The notes beneath the pieces are model-generated. The model searched no databases. It was given only the letters and a program-made list of their open reading frames with translations, and was not told the origin of the DNA. A DNA stretch of 64,000 nucleotides, taken from Flavihumibacter profundi (GTDB lineage: Bacteria; Bacteroidota; Bacteroidia; Chitinophagales; Chitinophagaceae). The translations under genes were made by a program, and so were the position numbers. Numbering within the stretch: the first letter of the stretch is position 1; every line of letters starts with the position of its first letter. Positions 35,479 to 45,080 of the stretch are shown one piece after another. Location of the stretch: contig NZ_JAIQXE010000003.1 in assembly GCF_020076305.1 (NCBI RefSeq), forward strand, positions 558,001 through 622,000, written 5' to 3'.

Positions 35479-36510
35479 TCAGGTCAATATTGCTTTCGCT
35501 TCGTAGATCTTCTCTTCCTTTCCGTTCTTAACAGAATATGTAAATCCTTTGTGGATAGCATAAGCGCCATATTCGCCTTTTTTGTTCAACGCAAGGAAAC
35601 CGACCTGCAGGGTTTTCGCCCTTTCGGGGTTGCGGTTCACAATACGCTCAACTGCGTTTTTACAGGCTTTTTCAGGAGAAAGGCCCTGCCGCATCAGTTC
35701 GACCACGGTATGTGAACCGCAGGTACGGATCACTTCCTCACCCAGTCCGGATGAAGTTGCAGCGCCCACTTCGCCATCCACATACAATCCGGCGCCGATG
35801 ATTGGGGAATCACCCACACGGCCCCGCATTTTCCAGGCGGCGCCACTGGTTGTGCAGGCGCCACCCATTTTACCCGTTTTATCAATAGCCAGCATACCAA
35901 TGGTATCGTGGTTATTAGGTCCGCCGGGTAATTGTTTGGGGTCCACAGGCTTGAACTGGTTTTCGATATTGATCACCGGTGCATACTGTGAAGTTTTGAG
36001 CCATTCTTTCCAGGCCTTTTCTGATTCCGGTGTCAGCAGGTTTTCCTTCTGGAACCCATTAGCCAATGCAAACTGAAGGGCGCCTTCGCCAACCAGCATT
36101 ACATGTGGTGTTTTCTGCATTACCAGTTTGGCGACAGAAATCGGGTGCACTATATTTTCGAGGAAAGCCACTGACCCGCAGTTGAGTGCAGTTCCTTCCA
36201 TGATGCAGGCATCGAGGGTAACCTTACCATCGCGGTCAGGAAATCCACCATAGCCCACAGAATGGTTAGTAGGGTCAGCTTCCGGCACTTTTACTCCGGC
36301 TTCAACCGCATCAATCACGTCTCCGCCCGTGCTCAATAATTTCCAGGCTTCCGCGTTGGCCGCTTTGCCAAAATCCCAGGTTGAAATAACCACCGGGTCA
36401 TTAATAACGGGGACCTTATCAAGGGTAACCGAAGCAAGAGCCTTGCGTTGCAACAGCAAAGCCATTGCCCCGGTTACTGAAGTTTGCAAGAATTTCCGAC
36501 GATGCGACAT
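35479..36510 (-). CDS. N4-(beta-N-acetylglucosaminyl)-L-asparaginase (glycosylasparaginase)
   Basis: A protein of 343 residues of the Ntn asparaginase-2 family. The self-cleavage site precedes Thr203 in NNHDTIGMLA, the nucleophile of glycosylasparaginases. It has a likely Tat signal (HRRKFLQ). The family cleaves the bond between Asn and the GlcNAc of N-glycans; the Elizabethkingia enzyme is the well-studied bacterial example. It is the last gene of the ROK-SusC-SusD operon, which points to uptake of glycoprotein-derived material. A plain isoaspartyl peptidase is less likely given the NHDTIGM context. Confidence 0.88.
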   Translation of the reverse strand: MSHRRKFLQTSVTGAMALLLQRKALASVTLDKVPVINDPVVISTWDFGKAANAEAWKLLSTGGDVIDAVEAGVKVPEADPTNHSVGYGGFPDRDGKVTLDACIMEGTALNCGSVAFLENIVHPISVAKLVMQKTPHVMLVGEGALQFALANGFQKENLLTPESEKAWKEWLKTSQYAPVINIENQFKPVDPKQLPGGPNNHDTIGMLAIDKTGKMGGACTTSGAAWKMRGRVGDSPIIGAGLYVDGEVGAATSSGLGEEVIRTCGSHTVVELMRQGLSPEKACKNAVERIVNRNPERAKTLQVGFLALNKKGEYGAYAIHKGFTYSVKNGKEEKIYEAKAILT

Positions 36511-36536
36511 TCAAAAGAATTTATACTATCGAACAA

Positions 36537-38213
36537 TTAATTACCCTTACCAAATTCAGGTGCAGTCTTATCATACCAGACACGCTCCTTGGATAAAGTT
36601 AACGCATCCTGGACATTAGGCGTAAAGCCCTGTTCGGCATATGCAGCTGACCAGTTAGCGCGGTTTACTTCACCCGGGTCATTGATCCAGAAACGGCGGG
36701 GAATCGGCTCATTAAACACTTCGCGGGTGTAGTATTCAGAATTGTATTTCGGATACCCGGTCCTCCTGCTGAACACATAAGCTTCATTCGGCTGGCGAAC
36801 AAGGTTCAGGTATTGCTGAACATAAATTCTTTCCAGGTCGTTTTCTGCGCCTAATGCCACTTCCGGACCAGCCAGGTAATTGGCAATTTCAGTAGCGCCG
36901 GATCCGGAATAAGGAGTCGTTGAACCAGCAACCTTTGCTATCGCGTTCATTGAACGAATGGAAGCTTCCACGCCTTTTTTGTACCACTCTTTATAATCAC
37001 CGGAACCATACCCTTTCTTAATAAATTCTGCCAGCAGTAAACAGCTCTCACCTGCACCAGCCAACAATTCGGTATAGGTACCTGTAGTAGTACCATCGTA
37101 GCGTGGCGCAAAAAACTTACGATTGATTGTAGAAATCAGGAAGTACTTGTTTTCGGGACTAACTACAAATGCATTCTTGAAATAATTAGTCTGCGGTGCA
37201 TTGATTGTCCAGTCAACAGGGCCGCCCTGGAATTGAATCAACGGATCATTGATATCAATAAAATCAGGAAGGGTTGCACCATACTTTGTAAGTGTGTCTT
37301 TAAAACTTCCTACCAGGTCATTTGGATTAAAGTAAACCCCGATACGCGGGTCATTTACTTTCTTCATGAAGTCTACAAGAGAAATAGTGCCGTATTTAAT
37401 ATCGCGGTAATTAATTGCTCCGCCAATTGGCTCATAATTCGGATTGCTGTACATCAGCTGTTCTTCTACTGTTGTAATTGGTCCAACAGAATTGGCAAGC
37501 ACTTCCTGCACAATTGCAGTAGTTTTTGCCGCATCCTGGTTTTCATAACGGGCTGCAATACGCAGTTTAAGTGTATTAGCCAGTTTCACCCATTTTGTCC
37601 AGTCGCTTTTATAATACACATCAGAATTGCCATATGATTTCTCTGTGGCTGTACTTGCAGCAGACAATGTACCAATAGCACTATTCAATTCAGACAACCA
37701 GGTGGTGAATAATTGTTCCTGAGTATCAAAAACAGGATCGTACTTTCCTTCATAACGACCTTTGATGGCCTCTGAGTAAGGAATTGAACCGTTCATGTCG
37801 GTCACTTTTATACCATGCAGTACCTGGATGATATAAGTAACTGCCGCCATTTTAGCGTAATCTTCTTTATCCGTTTTCAGGTCAATCTGCCTCCTGATCT
37901 CAAACAGGTTAGGAAGGATGTTTGAATAGTAGGCATTATACCTTGAATTCGCATTCGAGGTCAATTCATACGGACTGGAGGTGAAATGCTGGGTGAAGCG
38001 GAACAATTGCTCCATGCTTTCCCAAACCCATTCGGTTCCCTGGTAAGTAGCCAGCTGGTCTTCAGAATAGGTGAGCAGGAATTTTACATCGGGATTCGTA
38101 ACCGTTGATGGATTGGTATTAATTTCTCCAAAGTCTTTTGTACAACTTACCGAGAACATCATTGTCCCCAGCGTTACACCAAAGAGAAGTTTTTTATACT
38201 GAAGAATATTCAT
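36537..38213 (-). CDS. SusD/RagB-like nutrient-binding outer membrane lipoprotein
   Basis: A protein of 558 residues. The signal ends in lipobox FSVSC with the lipidated Cys, followed by FGEINTNPSTVTNPD, the opening typical of the SusD-like_2 group. SusD lids sit on the SusC channel and pick up oligosaccharides or peptides. It is 26 bases downstream of the SusC gene and 26 upstream of the glycosylasparaginase gene. The ligand cannot be read from the sequence. Confidence 0.9.
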   Translation of the reverse strand: MNILQYKKLLFGVTLGTMMFSVSCTKDFGEINTNPSTVTNPDVKFLLTYSEDQLATYQGTEWVWESMEQLFRFTQHFTSSPYELTSNANSRYNAYYSNILPNLFEIRRQIDLKTDKEDYAKMAAVTYIIQVLHGIKVTDMNGSIPYSEAIKGRYEGKYDPVFDTQEQLFTTWLSELNSAIGTLSAASTATEKSYGNSDVYYKSDWTKWVKLANTLKLRIAARYENQDAAKTTAIVQEVLANSVGPITTVEEQLMYSNPNYEPIGGAINYRDIKYGTISLVDFMKKVNDPRIGVYFNPNDLVGSFKDTLTKYGATLPDFIDINDPLIQFQGGPVDWTINAPQTNYFKNAFVVSPENKYFLISTINRKFFAPRYDGTTTGTYTELLAGAGESCLLLAEFIKKGYGSGDYKEWYKKGVEASIRSMNAIAKVAGSTTPYSGSGATEIANYLAGPEVALGAENDLERIYVQQYLNLVRQPNEAYVFSRRTGYPKYNSEYYTREVFNEPIPRRFWINDPGEVNRANWSAAYAEQGFTPNVQDALTLSKERVWYDKTAPEFGKGN

Positions 38214-38239
38214 ATAATGATTTTTATATTGATCGATAT

Positions 38240-41200
38240 TTAGAAGCTAGCACGCAATGTGAACATGATATTCCTGACCATTGGAAGGAATCCGTTTTCA
38301 CCGGAAAATGCTGTGTTATTTGAGTTATTAGAAGCCGGGTTGAAATTATACGGTAATGAATTTTGCAGGAATGCAATATCACGACCGGCAACTGACAAAC
38401 TCAGGCCGTTCAGCTTCAGCTTAGTGTACAACTCCTTTTTGAAACTATAACTAAGCGCTACCTGGCGAAGTGCTATCCATGAGCTTTTAACTACCCAATA
38501 GTCAGCAACACCAGTAGATGATGAGCCATAACGGTAACCAAACTGAGGCAGGTGGGTTGGTTCAACCAAACCTTTATCGTAGGCTTCCTTAAATGTCAGG
38601 CCACCAACATCAGCCTGTGATCCATCTGGCTGGGTAATTTTCTGGCCAGCAGGGAAAACACCATCAACGATAATTCCATCATCATAAGTCTGGCCGTCAT
38701 ATTTACTTGTCCAGGTAATACCACCATGTTCTGCATCACGACCATGTAAGGTATTCGGGAAAACGCCGGTATGCGTTCCGAAGCGGTAACTGGCCAGGAC
38801 GAAATCGCCACCAACTTTTGCGTCGATCAGGATGTTCAAAGAAAAACTTTTGTAGCGGAAGGTGTTATCCCATCCCCAACGGTATTTAGCATTAATATCG
38901 CCGACATCCTGCAGGTAATTACTGCGTTTAGGGAAAGCGGCACGGGCATCACCCCTCCAGCTGAGCACAGGCAATCCATTTCTTGGGTCTTCCACTTTAT
39001 TGCCATTGGCATCTGTAGCCTGGTAAGGCTGGGAATGGATGGTTGTCCTTAATGTACCATAAGATTTTCCAACTACTGCCCAGGTGCTGATTTCAGCGAT
39101 ATCAGCGCCGAGGTTATATTCGGTCCTGCCGGGGTAAAGATCAACGATCATATTCCTGTTCCTGGAAATATTAAAGGCAGTATTCCAGCTGAAATCCTTG
39201 CTGCTGATGGGTGTTCCATCGATGGCAATTTCTATACCCTTGTTCTGGATTTCACCAGCATTGATCAGGATAGAGCTTACACCTGATTCAACGGGTGCAG
39301 TAATAGGCAGAATCTGGTTTTTCGTATTGTCCTGGTATAAACTCAAGGCAAAACCCACACGATTTTTCAGGAAACGCATATCCACACCAATCTCTTTGGA
39401 GACTTTCCTGAGGGGCTTGATGTTGGGTTGAAGAACCTGGCTTGATGTATAGGTGGATGTGGGTACAGTTCCACCATTAGCATAACTGAAACCATTCAAA
39501 GCGTAACCGGGATTCACCGTAAACGGATCAGTATCGCCACCCAGTGCGGCAATATTTGCCCTTAACTTACCAAAGCTGATAAAGGATGGCAGGTGAAATG
39601 TTTCAGTAAATATCCAGGAAGCACTTACTGCCGGATAATTGTAGAAATTATTTCCTGTTCCGTCAGAGTAGGTTAAGGCTGAAGACCAGTCACCTCTCCA
39701 GGTAGCCTGCAGGAAGAGCTGGTTTTTATACGCGAGGTCAGCACTTGCATATAAAGAATTGAATCTTTTCTTAGTCTGGATACCACCATTGGTGAGCGGT
39801 GGGTTAACAGAATTTGAAATAAAATAGTTACCAGGATAGTTCAGGCCTCCGCTTGTTTCACTGGAGGAATAAGTTGTTTTATAATTCTGCATCTCACCGC
39901 CTATATAACCAGATACGGAGAGATCCTTGTTGATATCCTTATTCATCATCAACATCCACTTCGCAAACTGGCTCTCCTTGGTATTGAAACCAAGTCCATA
40001 ATAACCACCTGCAAAGTTTGGCAACTGTCCCAATTCCTTGGATTCAGATTTACGGTAGATATTATTGATATTACCTTCCAGCACCAACTTAGCCCAGCTG
40101 CTCAATTGCGTGGTAATTGCTACGCGGCTGCGCAGCAACTGCTCATTCTGTGTATAATTGTTGTTGAACAAGGAATACCAGAACCTTGTTTCAGGCGCTT
40201 TATTCGGCTCATCGGGATTGGCAGGATCCGGTGCGCCACCCAGTACACTGGTGTAATGCTCTGGCTGCATCCAGTACTTCGTATCGTAGTTCCGGGGAAG
40301 AACCCAGGTATACATGTGACCAATATTGAATGATCCGAATGCATCAAGTCCACCTAAACGTGGCGGATTCTTACCGACCAGGTTGGAATAAGAAGAACTT
40401 ACATCAATACTGATGGCTTTAGTAACCTGGTGCGTAACGCGAAGGTCAAATGCATTTTTTACCATGGTATTATTCATGTAAATGCCTTCACCCTGGTTGT
40501 GGTTAACCGATAAGCGGAAAGTAGAGCGATCGGTTCCTCCCTCCAGAGCGACGTTTGTATTAGATCCGTATCCCTGCTGGTATGCGTCGAGGAAGTTGTT
40601 AGGCTGTGCAACGTATTTCGTCATCGTGCCATCGTAATTCTGCACTTCCTGGCCATTCAGGCGTGGTCCCCAGTTTTCCAGTTCACGGTTGATCTGGCGG
40701 TCGATATACTCTTTGCCGGTAATAGGATCAATAGGGAATACCTTGGTATACCAGTTTTCGTTTGGTTTGTAATTCGGTTCACGTGAATCGGTGAAAAATG
40801 CACCGACAGTACCGCCGCCAAATTCGTTCTGGAATTGCGGACCGGCATATGGATCAGTAATATTATAGCTCTGGTTAACCGTTACACCAATGCCCTTGCG
40901 CTGGACGCCTTTCTTTGTAGTGATCAGCACTACCCCATTAATGGCACGTGTACCATACAAGGCAGCAGCAGAGGATCCTTTTAGGATAGAAACCGTCTCA
41001 AAGTCTTCCATGTTCAGGTTCTTCAGGTCGTTACCGAAATCACGGCCGGTTCCGCTGAATACGTCGTTATCCATAATTACCCCATCAATTACAAAAATGG
41101 GTTGGTTATTGGTTCCCAGTGTAGAGTTACCACGGATAAGGATTTTCGTATTTCCGAACAAGCCTCCCGCGCCCTGGTCAATCTGTACACCGGCAACTTT

Positions 41201-41641
41201 ACCCTGTAAGGCATTAATCGGATTCACCTCATTTGTTTTGGCCAGTTCAGAACCCTTAACCTCAGTTACAGAATAACCGAGTTGCCTTTTCTGTTTGGAG
41301 ATACCGAGGGCAGTTACCACTACCTCGCCGAGGCTGGCATCAAGTGGCTGCAGGGTTACAGAAAGCATGTTGCTTGCGCCAACTTTGATTTCCTGGTTAG
41401 TAAAGTTTACGGAGCTAATAACGAGGATGGCATTATTGCCACTAACAGAAATACTGAAATTTCCGCTCTCATCTGTTGAGCTTCCGTTTTTTGTGCCTTT
41501 TTCCAAAACTGATGCACCCGCAACCGGGGCTCCTTTTGAATCTTTCACGTTGCCGGTCACCCGCTTTTGTTGTGATATTGCCAATGTTGTCCAGGAACAT
41601 AGCAACACAACCAGCAGTACCCGAGTTGTTAATTTAATCAT
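38240..41641 (-). CDS. SusC/RagA-type TonB-linked outer membrane receptor
   Basis: About 1133 residues from the ATG at 41641; an earlier ATG at 41683 would overlap the ROK gene end. A signal peptide (VLLVVLLCSWTTLAISQ) is followed by a carboxypeptidase-regulatory-like domain (VTGNVKDSKGAPVAGASVLEKG), the TonB box region, the plug with LYGTRAINGVVLITTKKG, and the long beta-barrel ending in FTLRASF. This layout is that of SusC-type importers. It forms a pair with the SusD gene downstream. Confidence 0.93.
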   Translation of the reverse strand: MIKLTTRVLLVVLLCSWTTLAISQQKRVTGNVKDSKGAPVAGASVLEKGTKNGSSTDESGNFSISVSGNNAILVISSVNFTNQEIKVGASNMLSVTLQPLDASLGEVVVTALGISKQKRQLGYSVTEVKGSELAKTNEVNPINALQGKVAGVQIDQGAGGLFGNTKILIRGNSTLGTNNQPIFVIDGVIMDNDVFSGTGRDFGNDLKNLNMEDFETVSILKGSSAAALYGTRAINGVVLITTKKGVQRKGIGVTVNQSYNITDPYAGPQFQNEFGGGTVGAFFTDSREPNYKPNENWYTKVFPIDPITGKEYIDRQINRELENWGPRLNGQEVQNYDGTMTKYVAQPNNFLDAYQQGYGSNTNVALEGGTDRSTFRLSVNHNQGEGIYMNNTMVKNAFDLRVTHQVTKAISIDVSSSYSNLVGKNPPRLGGLDAFGSFNIGHMYTWVLPRNYDTKYWMQPEHYTSVLGGAPDPANPDEPNKAPETRFWYSLFNNNYTQNEQLLRSRVAITTQLSSWAKLVLEGNINNIYRKSESKELGQLPNFAGGYYGLGFNTKESQFAKWMLMMNKDINKDLSVSGYIGGEMQNYKTTYSSSETSGGLNYPGNYFISNSVNPPLTNGGIQTKKRFNSLYASADLAYKNQLFLQATWRGDWSSALTYSDGTGNNFYNYPAVSASWIFTETFHLPSFISFGKLRANIAALGGDTDPFTVNPGYALNGFSYANGGTVPTSTYTSSQVLQPNIKPLRKVSKEIGVDMRFLKNRVGFALSLYQDNTKNQILPITAPVESGVSSILINAGEIQNKGIEIAIDGTPISSKDFSWNTAFNISRNRNMIVDLYPGRTEYNLGADIAEISTWAVVGKSYGTLRTTIHSQPYQATDANGNKVEDPRNGLPVLSWRGDARAAFPKRSNYLQDVGDINAKYRWGWDNTFRYKSFSLNILIDAKVGGDFVLASYRFGTHTGVFPNTLHGRDAEHGGITWTSKYDGQTYDDGIIVDGVFPAGQKITQPDGSQADVGGLTFKEAYDKGLVEPTHLPQFGYRYGSSSTGVADYWVVKSSWIALRQVALSYSFKKELYTKLKLNGLSLSVAGRDIAFLQNSLPYNFNPASNNSNNTAFSGENGFLPMVRNIMFTLRASF

Positions 41642-41679
41642 AGCAGTTGTTTTTTTAAAAAAGTATCCGTTTGTTTCAA

Positions 41680-42930
41680 TCATTGCAGAACAGGCAAACC
41701 CTGGTTCTTATTCAAAGCGTTTTGATTAATATTTGGTTCGTCGAAATGGTCCATCACTAAAGTAGCAGCCCCGATCAGTTTGGCATCATAGCCTAAAGGC
41801 GAAATAGTGATTTCCAGGTTTTCAGAGAGTATTGGGATGCAGTGTTCATTCAATGCCTGTTGTATAGGGGTCATCCAGAATTTTCCGGCGATTGATCCCC
41901 TTCCGCTTAATATGATCGCTTCAGGATTGAGTAAATGGACCAGGATGGCAATCCCGCGACCAATATTGTAGCCGGCATCAGACAGCAACTCAATGGCAAA
42001 CTGATCTCCTTTCAGCGCGGCATTAATTATATCAGTGTATGCCTTTTCCGGGTCATTGGCATTGAAAGCCTTACCAAGAACGGAAATCCGTCCTGCCTTA
42101 ATGCCTTCGTTTACTTTTTCTATCAATACCAATAAGGAGGTTTCCGTTTCCAGGCAGCCGGTTTTACCGCAGCTACACAATTTATTGTTGTTAAACAGCG
42201 GCATATGGCTGAATTCCCCTGCAAATCCATTGTGCCCCCTGTATAATTCACCATTTAAAATCAGCCCTAAACCAACACCCCAGCTAATGTTGATGACCAT
42301 GGCATCCATCTTGTTGCGGGCATTACCGAATTTCAGTTCTCCAAGGGCTATCAAGCTGGAATCATTGTCGATATATACCGGCAAATTGATTTTTTCCGAG
42401 AGGTATTGGGTAATCGTTTTATCCTTTATTTCCAGGAAAGAATAGTTAAGGCCTTTCTTAAAATCAATAAATCCGGGCATGCCAATTCCAATACCGATAA
42501 TCCTGGTTTTGTCCACTGCCGATTTCCGGATGACTTCTTCAATTTTTTCAGCCAATAATGGAAGTGCGTCGGGATTATTATGGAGGGTCAGGTCGAATCT
42601 TTCAATTTCCCCGAAATAGTGGTTCTGGTTGGCCACCAGGGATATACGGGTAACCAACTGGTCCATGGCTACAGATAAAACATACATTATGTTCTCCCGT
42701 AAAGAATACATCATAGGCTTGCGACCTCCGCTGGAAGGCGCAAAACCCACTTCTTTAATATATTCTTCTTCTATAAGTTCTTCTATAATACGGGTAGTGA
42801 GCGGAATGCTTTTATTTATTTTAGTGCTGATTTCTGCGCAGGACATCACGTTCGTGAAGTACAACTGCTTTAAAACAGCTCTTTTGTATATAATATCTTT
42901 TGGACTATCCGCCATACCAGTATTAAGCAA
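41680..42930 (-). CDS. ROK-family transcriptional regulator (NagC-like)
   Basis: A protein of 416 residues. The N-terminus has a winged helix (SCAEISTKINKSIPLTTRIIEELI). The ROK sugar-kinase-fold domain has IGIGMPG, the EFSHMP signature (239-244) and the zinc-binding CSCGKTGCLETE (about 252-263). NagC-type regulators respond to amino sugars. The gene lies directly upstream of the SusC gene, and the ATG may be 42930 or 42918. A palindrome upstream (42945-42974) is a candidate operator. It is likely to control the SusC/SusD/glycosylasparaginase operon. Confidence 0.9.
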   Translation of the reverse strand: MLNTGMADSPKDIIYKRAVLKQLYFTNVMSCAEISTKINKSIPLTTRIIEELIEEEYIKEVGFAPSSGGRKPMMYSLRENIMYVLSVAMDQLVTRISLVANQNHYFGEIERFDLTLHNNPDALPLLAEKIEEVIRKSAVDKTRIIGIGIGMPGFIDFKKGLNYSFLEIKDKTITQYLSEKINLPVYIDNDSSLIALGELKFGNARNKMDAMVINISWGVGLGLILNGELYRGHNGFAGEFSHMPLFNNNKLCSCGKTGCLETETSLLVLIEKVNEGIKAGRISVLGKAFNANDPEKAYTDIINAALKGDQFAIELLSDAGYNIGRGIAILVHLLNPEAIILSGRGSIAGKFWMTPIQQALNEHCIPILSENLEITISPLGYDAKLIGAATLVMDHFDEPNINQNALNKNQGLPVLQ

Positions 42931-42944
42931 ATCTTATTTAAATG

Positions 42945-42974
42945 TTAATTAAAAATAACTATAATTTTAATTAA
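42945..42974. promoter_or_regulatory. A+T-rich palindrome upstream of the ROK gene
   Basis: TTAATTAAAA (42945-42954) and TTTTAATTAA (42965-42974) are perfect 10-bp inverted arms around a 10-base spacer. The site is 15-45 bases before the ROK start. NagC/Mlc-type regulators bind A+T-rich palindromes, so an autoregulatory operator is plausible. Confidence 0.5.
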
Positions 42975-43058
42975 TACGGCATTCTTTATAAATTTTTTAA
43001 TAAGTCAATTTTATCATAACCCTGCTAAAAATTAACTGCCGCTGGGAGAGATGGGCAC

Positions 43059-43087
43059 AAAAAAGCCGCTGCGAATTTGCAGCGGCT
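43059..43087 (-). terminator. Intrinsic terminator of typA
   Basis: AGCCGCTGC (43064-43072) and GCAGCGGCT (43079-43087) form a perfect 9-bp stem with a 6-base loop. On the minus strand it is followed by a run of six T (43064-43059). It lies 25 bases past the typA stop. Confidence 0.9.
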
Positions 43088-43098
43088 AATATAATACT

Positions 43099-43116
43099 GA
43101 TAATCAGCTGATTATC
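43099..43116. repeat. Perfect 18-bp palindrome over the typA stop codon
   Basis: GATAATCAGCTGATTATC reads the same on both strands and includes the TAA stop (43112-43114). It precedes the typA terminator. It may be a protein site or part of a double hairpin at the transcript end; no function is shown. Confidence 0.8.
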
Positions 43117-44926
43117 CGACTTCTTCTGTTTTCATCATCTTAGTGAACCGGTTGCGGTCATTTTCATCCAGGTAGATTTTACGCATGCGGATGAAATTCG
43201 GAGTTACCTCGATACATTCATCCCCCTGGATATATTCCATACACTCTTCCAGGGTCATTAGTGTTTTAGGAGCGATGCGGCTCGCATCATCACTTCCACT
43301 GGCACGGTGGTTGGTGAGTTTCTTAGGCTCGGTTACATTCACGACAAGGTCACCTGGTTTAATATTCTCAGCAACGATCTGTCCGGCGTAAATATCTTCT
43401 CCCGGATCAACGAAGAAAGTGCCGCGATCCTGGAGTTTATCGATTGAATAGCCGGTTGTTTTTTCGGTATTCTTGGAGATCAGGACACCTTTATCACGTC
43501 CGGGAATAGGGCCCTTCCAGGGTTTATATTCCAGGAAGCGGTGTGCCATTACGGCTTCGCCTGTGGTTGCTGTCAGCATCTGTGTACGCAGGCCTATCAG
43601 TCCGCGTGAAGGAATTTCAAATTCCAGGTGTTGCATATCCCCCTTGGTTTCCATTACATGCATTTCACCTTTACGGCGGGTCACCAGGTCAATTACCTTG
43701 GAAGCAAATTCCTGCGGAACATCTACTACTAAAACTTCGAATGGTTCATGTTTCCTGCCATCGATGGTCTTCACAATAACCTGAGGCTGTCCGATGGTCA
43801 GCTCATATCCTTCCCGGCGCATAGTTTCGATCAAAATACCCAGGTGCAGGATACCACGGCCATAGACCATGAAACTATCCCCGCTATCTGTATCAAAAAC
43901 ACGCAATGCCAGGTTCTTTTCAGTTTCCTTCATCAGGCGGTCGCGCAGGTGACGGGAGGTCACGAACTTACCATCCCTACCGAAGAAAGGGGAGTTATTG
44001 ATACTGAAGAGCATGTTCATGGTTGGTTCATCAACACTGATCAGGGGCAATGCTTCCATCACGTCAACATCAGAAACGGTATCGCCGATGTTGAAATTTT
44101 CCAATCCAACAATAGCACAGAGGTCACCAGCCAATACTTCAGTAACCTTGCGTTTGCCCATGCCTTCAAAAACATACAGTTCCCGTACGCGCTGTTTTTT
44201 GAAAGTGCCATCAGCCTGCATTAAAGCGATCGGCTGATTTTCTTTGACACTGCCGCGGGCAACTTTTCCGATGGCGATACGGCCAAGGAAGGAAGAGTAA
44301 TCCAGGGAAGTGATCTGCATTTGCAGCGGACCTTCGGCTACTTTCGGTTCCGGTACATATTTAATAATGCCATCCATCAATGGAGTAATGTCATCACACT
44401 CTTCATTTTTATCGTTGAACCAGCCATTTTTCCCGCTACCATAAAAAGTAGGGAAGTTCAACTGCTCTTCTGTAGCATCGAGGTTAAAGAACAGTTCGAA
44501 AACCGCATCATGCACTTCATCCGGACGGCAGTTTGGTTTATCTACTTTATTGATGACAACGATCGGTTTCAGGTTCAGGTGAAGGGCTTTCTGAAGAACA
44601 AAACGGGTCTGCGGCATAGGGCCTTCAAAGGCATCTACCAGCAGGATCACACCGTCTGCCATTTTCAAAACCCGCTCTACCTCACCGCCGAAATCAGCGT
44701 GGCCTGGGGTGTCAATTACGTTGATTTTCACATCTTTGTAAACAACTGCGGCGTTCTTACTAAAGATGGTAATACCTCTTTCACGCTCCAGGTCGTTGCT
44801 GTCCATGATCAGCTCACCTGTTTCCTGGTTATCGCGAAACACTTTGGCAGTGTGGAGGATACGGTCAACCAGGGTAGTCTTACCGTGGTCAACGTGTGCA
44901 ATGATTGCTATATTTCTGATGTCCAT
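43112..44926 (-). CDS. typA: Ribosome-binding translational GTPase TypA/BipA
   Basis: A protein of 604 residues. G1 is AHVDHGKTT (10-18), followed by [11 protein letters not shown] (G2 region), [12 protein letters not shown] (G3) and NKVDKPN (G4). The rest fits the TypA domain order: domain II, EF-G-like domains III and V, and the TypA-specific C-terminus. The family binds ribosomes and acts in stress and cold growth. It has its own promoter (44995-45025) and a terminator, so it is a single-gene unit. Confidence 0.96.
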   Translation of the reverse strand: MDIRNIAIIAHVDHGKTTLVDRILHTAKVFRDNQETGELIMDSNDLERERGITIFSKNAAVVYKDVKINVIDTPGHADFGGEVERVLKMADGVILLVDAFEGPMPQTRFVLQKALHLNLKPIVVINKVDKPNCRPDEVHDAVFELFFNLDATEEQLNFPTFYGSGKNGWFNDKNEECDDITPLMDGIIKYVPEPKVAEGPLQMQITSLDYSSFLGRIAIGKVARGSVKENQPIALMQADGTFKKQRVRELYVFEGMGKRKVTEVLAGDLCAIVGLENFNIGDTVSDVDVMEALPLISVDEPTMNMLFSINNSPFFGRDGKFVTSRHLRDRLMKETEKNLALRVFDTDSGDSFMVYGRGILHLGILIETMRREGYELTIGQPQVIVKTIDGRKHEPFEVLVVDVPQEFASKVIDLVTRRKGEMHVMETKGDMQHLEFEIPSRGLIGLRTQMLTATTGEAVMAHRFLEYKPWKGPIPGRDKGVLISKNTEKTTGYSIDKLQDRGTFFVDPGEDIYAGQIVAENIKPGDLVVNVTEPKKLTNHRASGSDDASRIAPKTLMTLEECMEYIQGDECIEVTPNFIRMRKIYLDENDRNRFTKMMKTEEVG

Positions 44927-44994
44927 TTTCCTAATTACTTAACTATTAACTGGTTAGATAGGGATGCCTATTTCACCATATGCCTAAAGGCGCG

Positions 44995-45025
44995 CAAAGG
45001 TAAGCCTATTTGGCGGGCTGGCAAG
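44995..45025 (-). promoter_or_regulatory. Promoter of typA
   Basis: On the minus strand, CTTG (45025-45022, one base from TTTG) is followed after 19 bases by TACCTTTG (45002-44995), a full match to TAnnTTTG. The expected start is near 44988, giving a leader of about 62 bases before the ATG at 44926. Confidence 0.65.
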
Positions 45026-45080
45026 TAATGTTGGAATAAAGATTTTGTTATATAAGTGTCCGGGGATCCGTTTTAACAGA

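Noticed and set aside
35582-36076. 164-aa open frame on the plus strand
   Set aside because: It is antisense to the glycosylasparaginase gene and shows no domain.
43748-44224. 158-aa plus-strand frame and several others across typA
   Set aside because: They are shadow frames of the well-defined typA gene.
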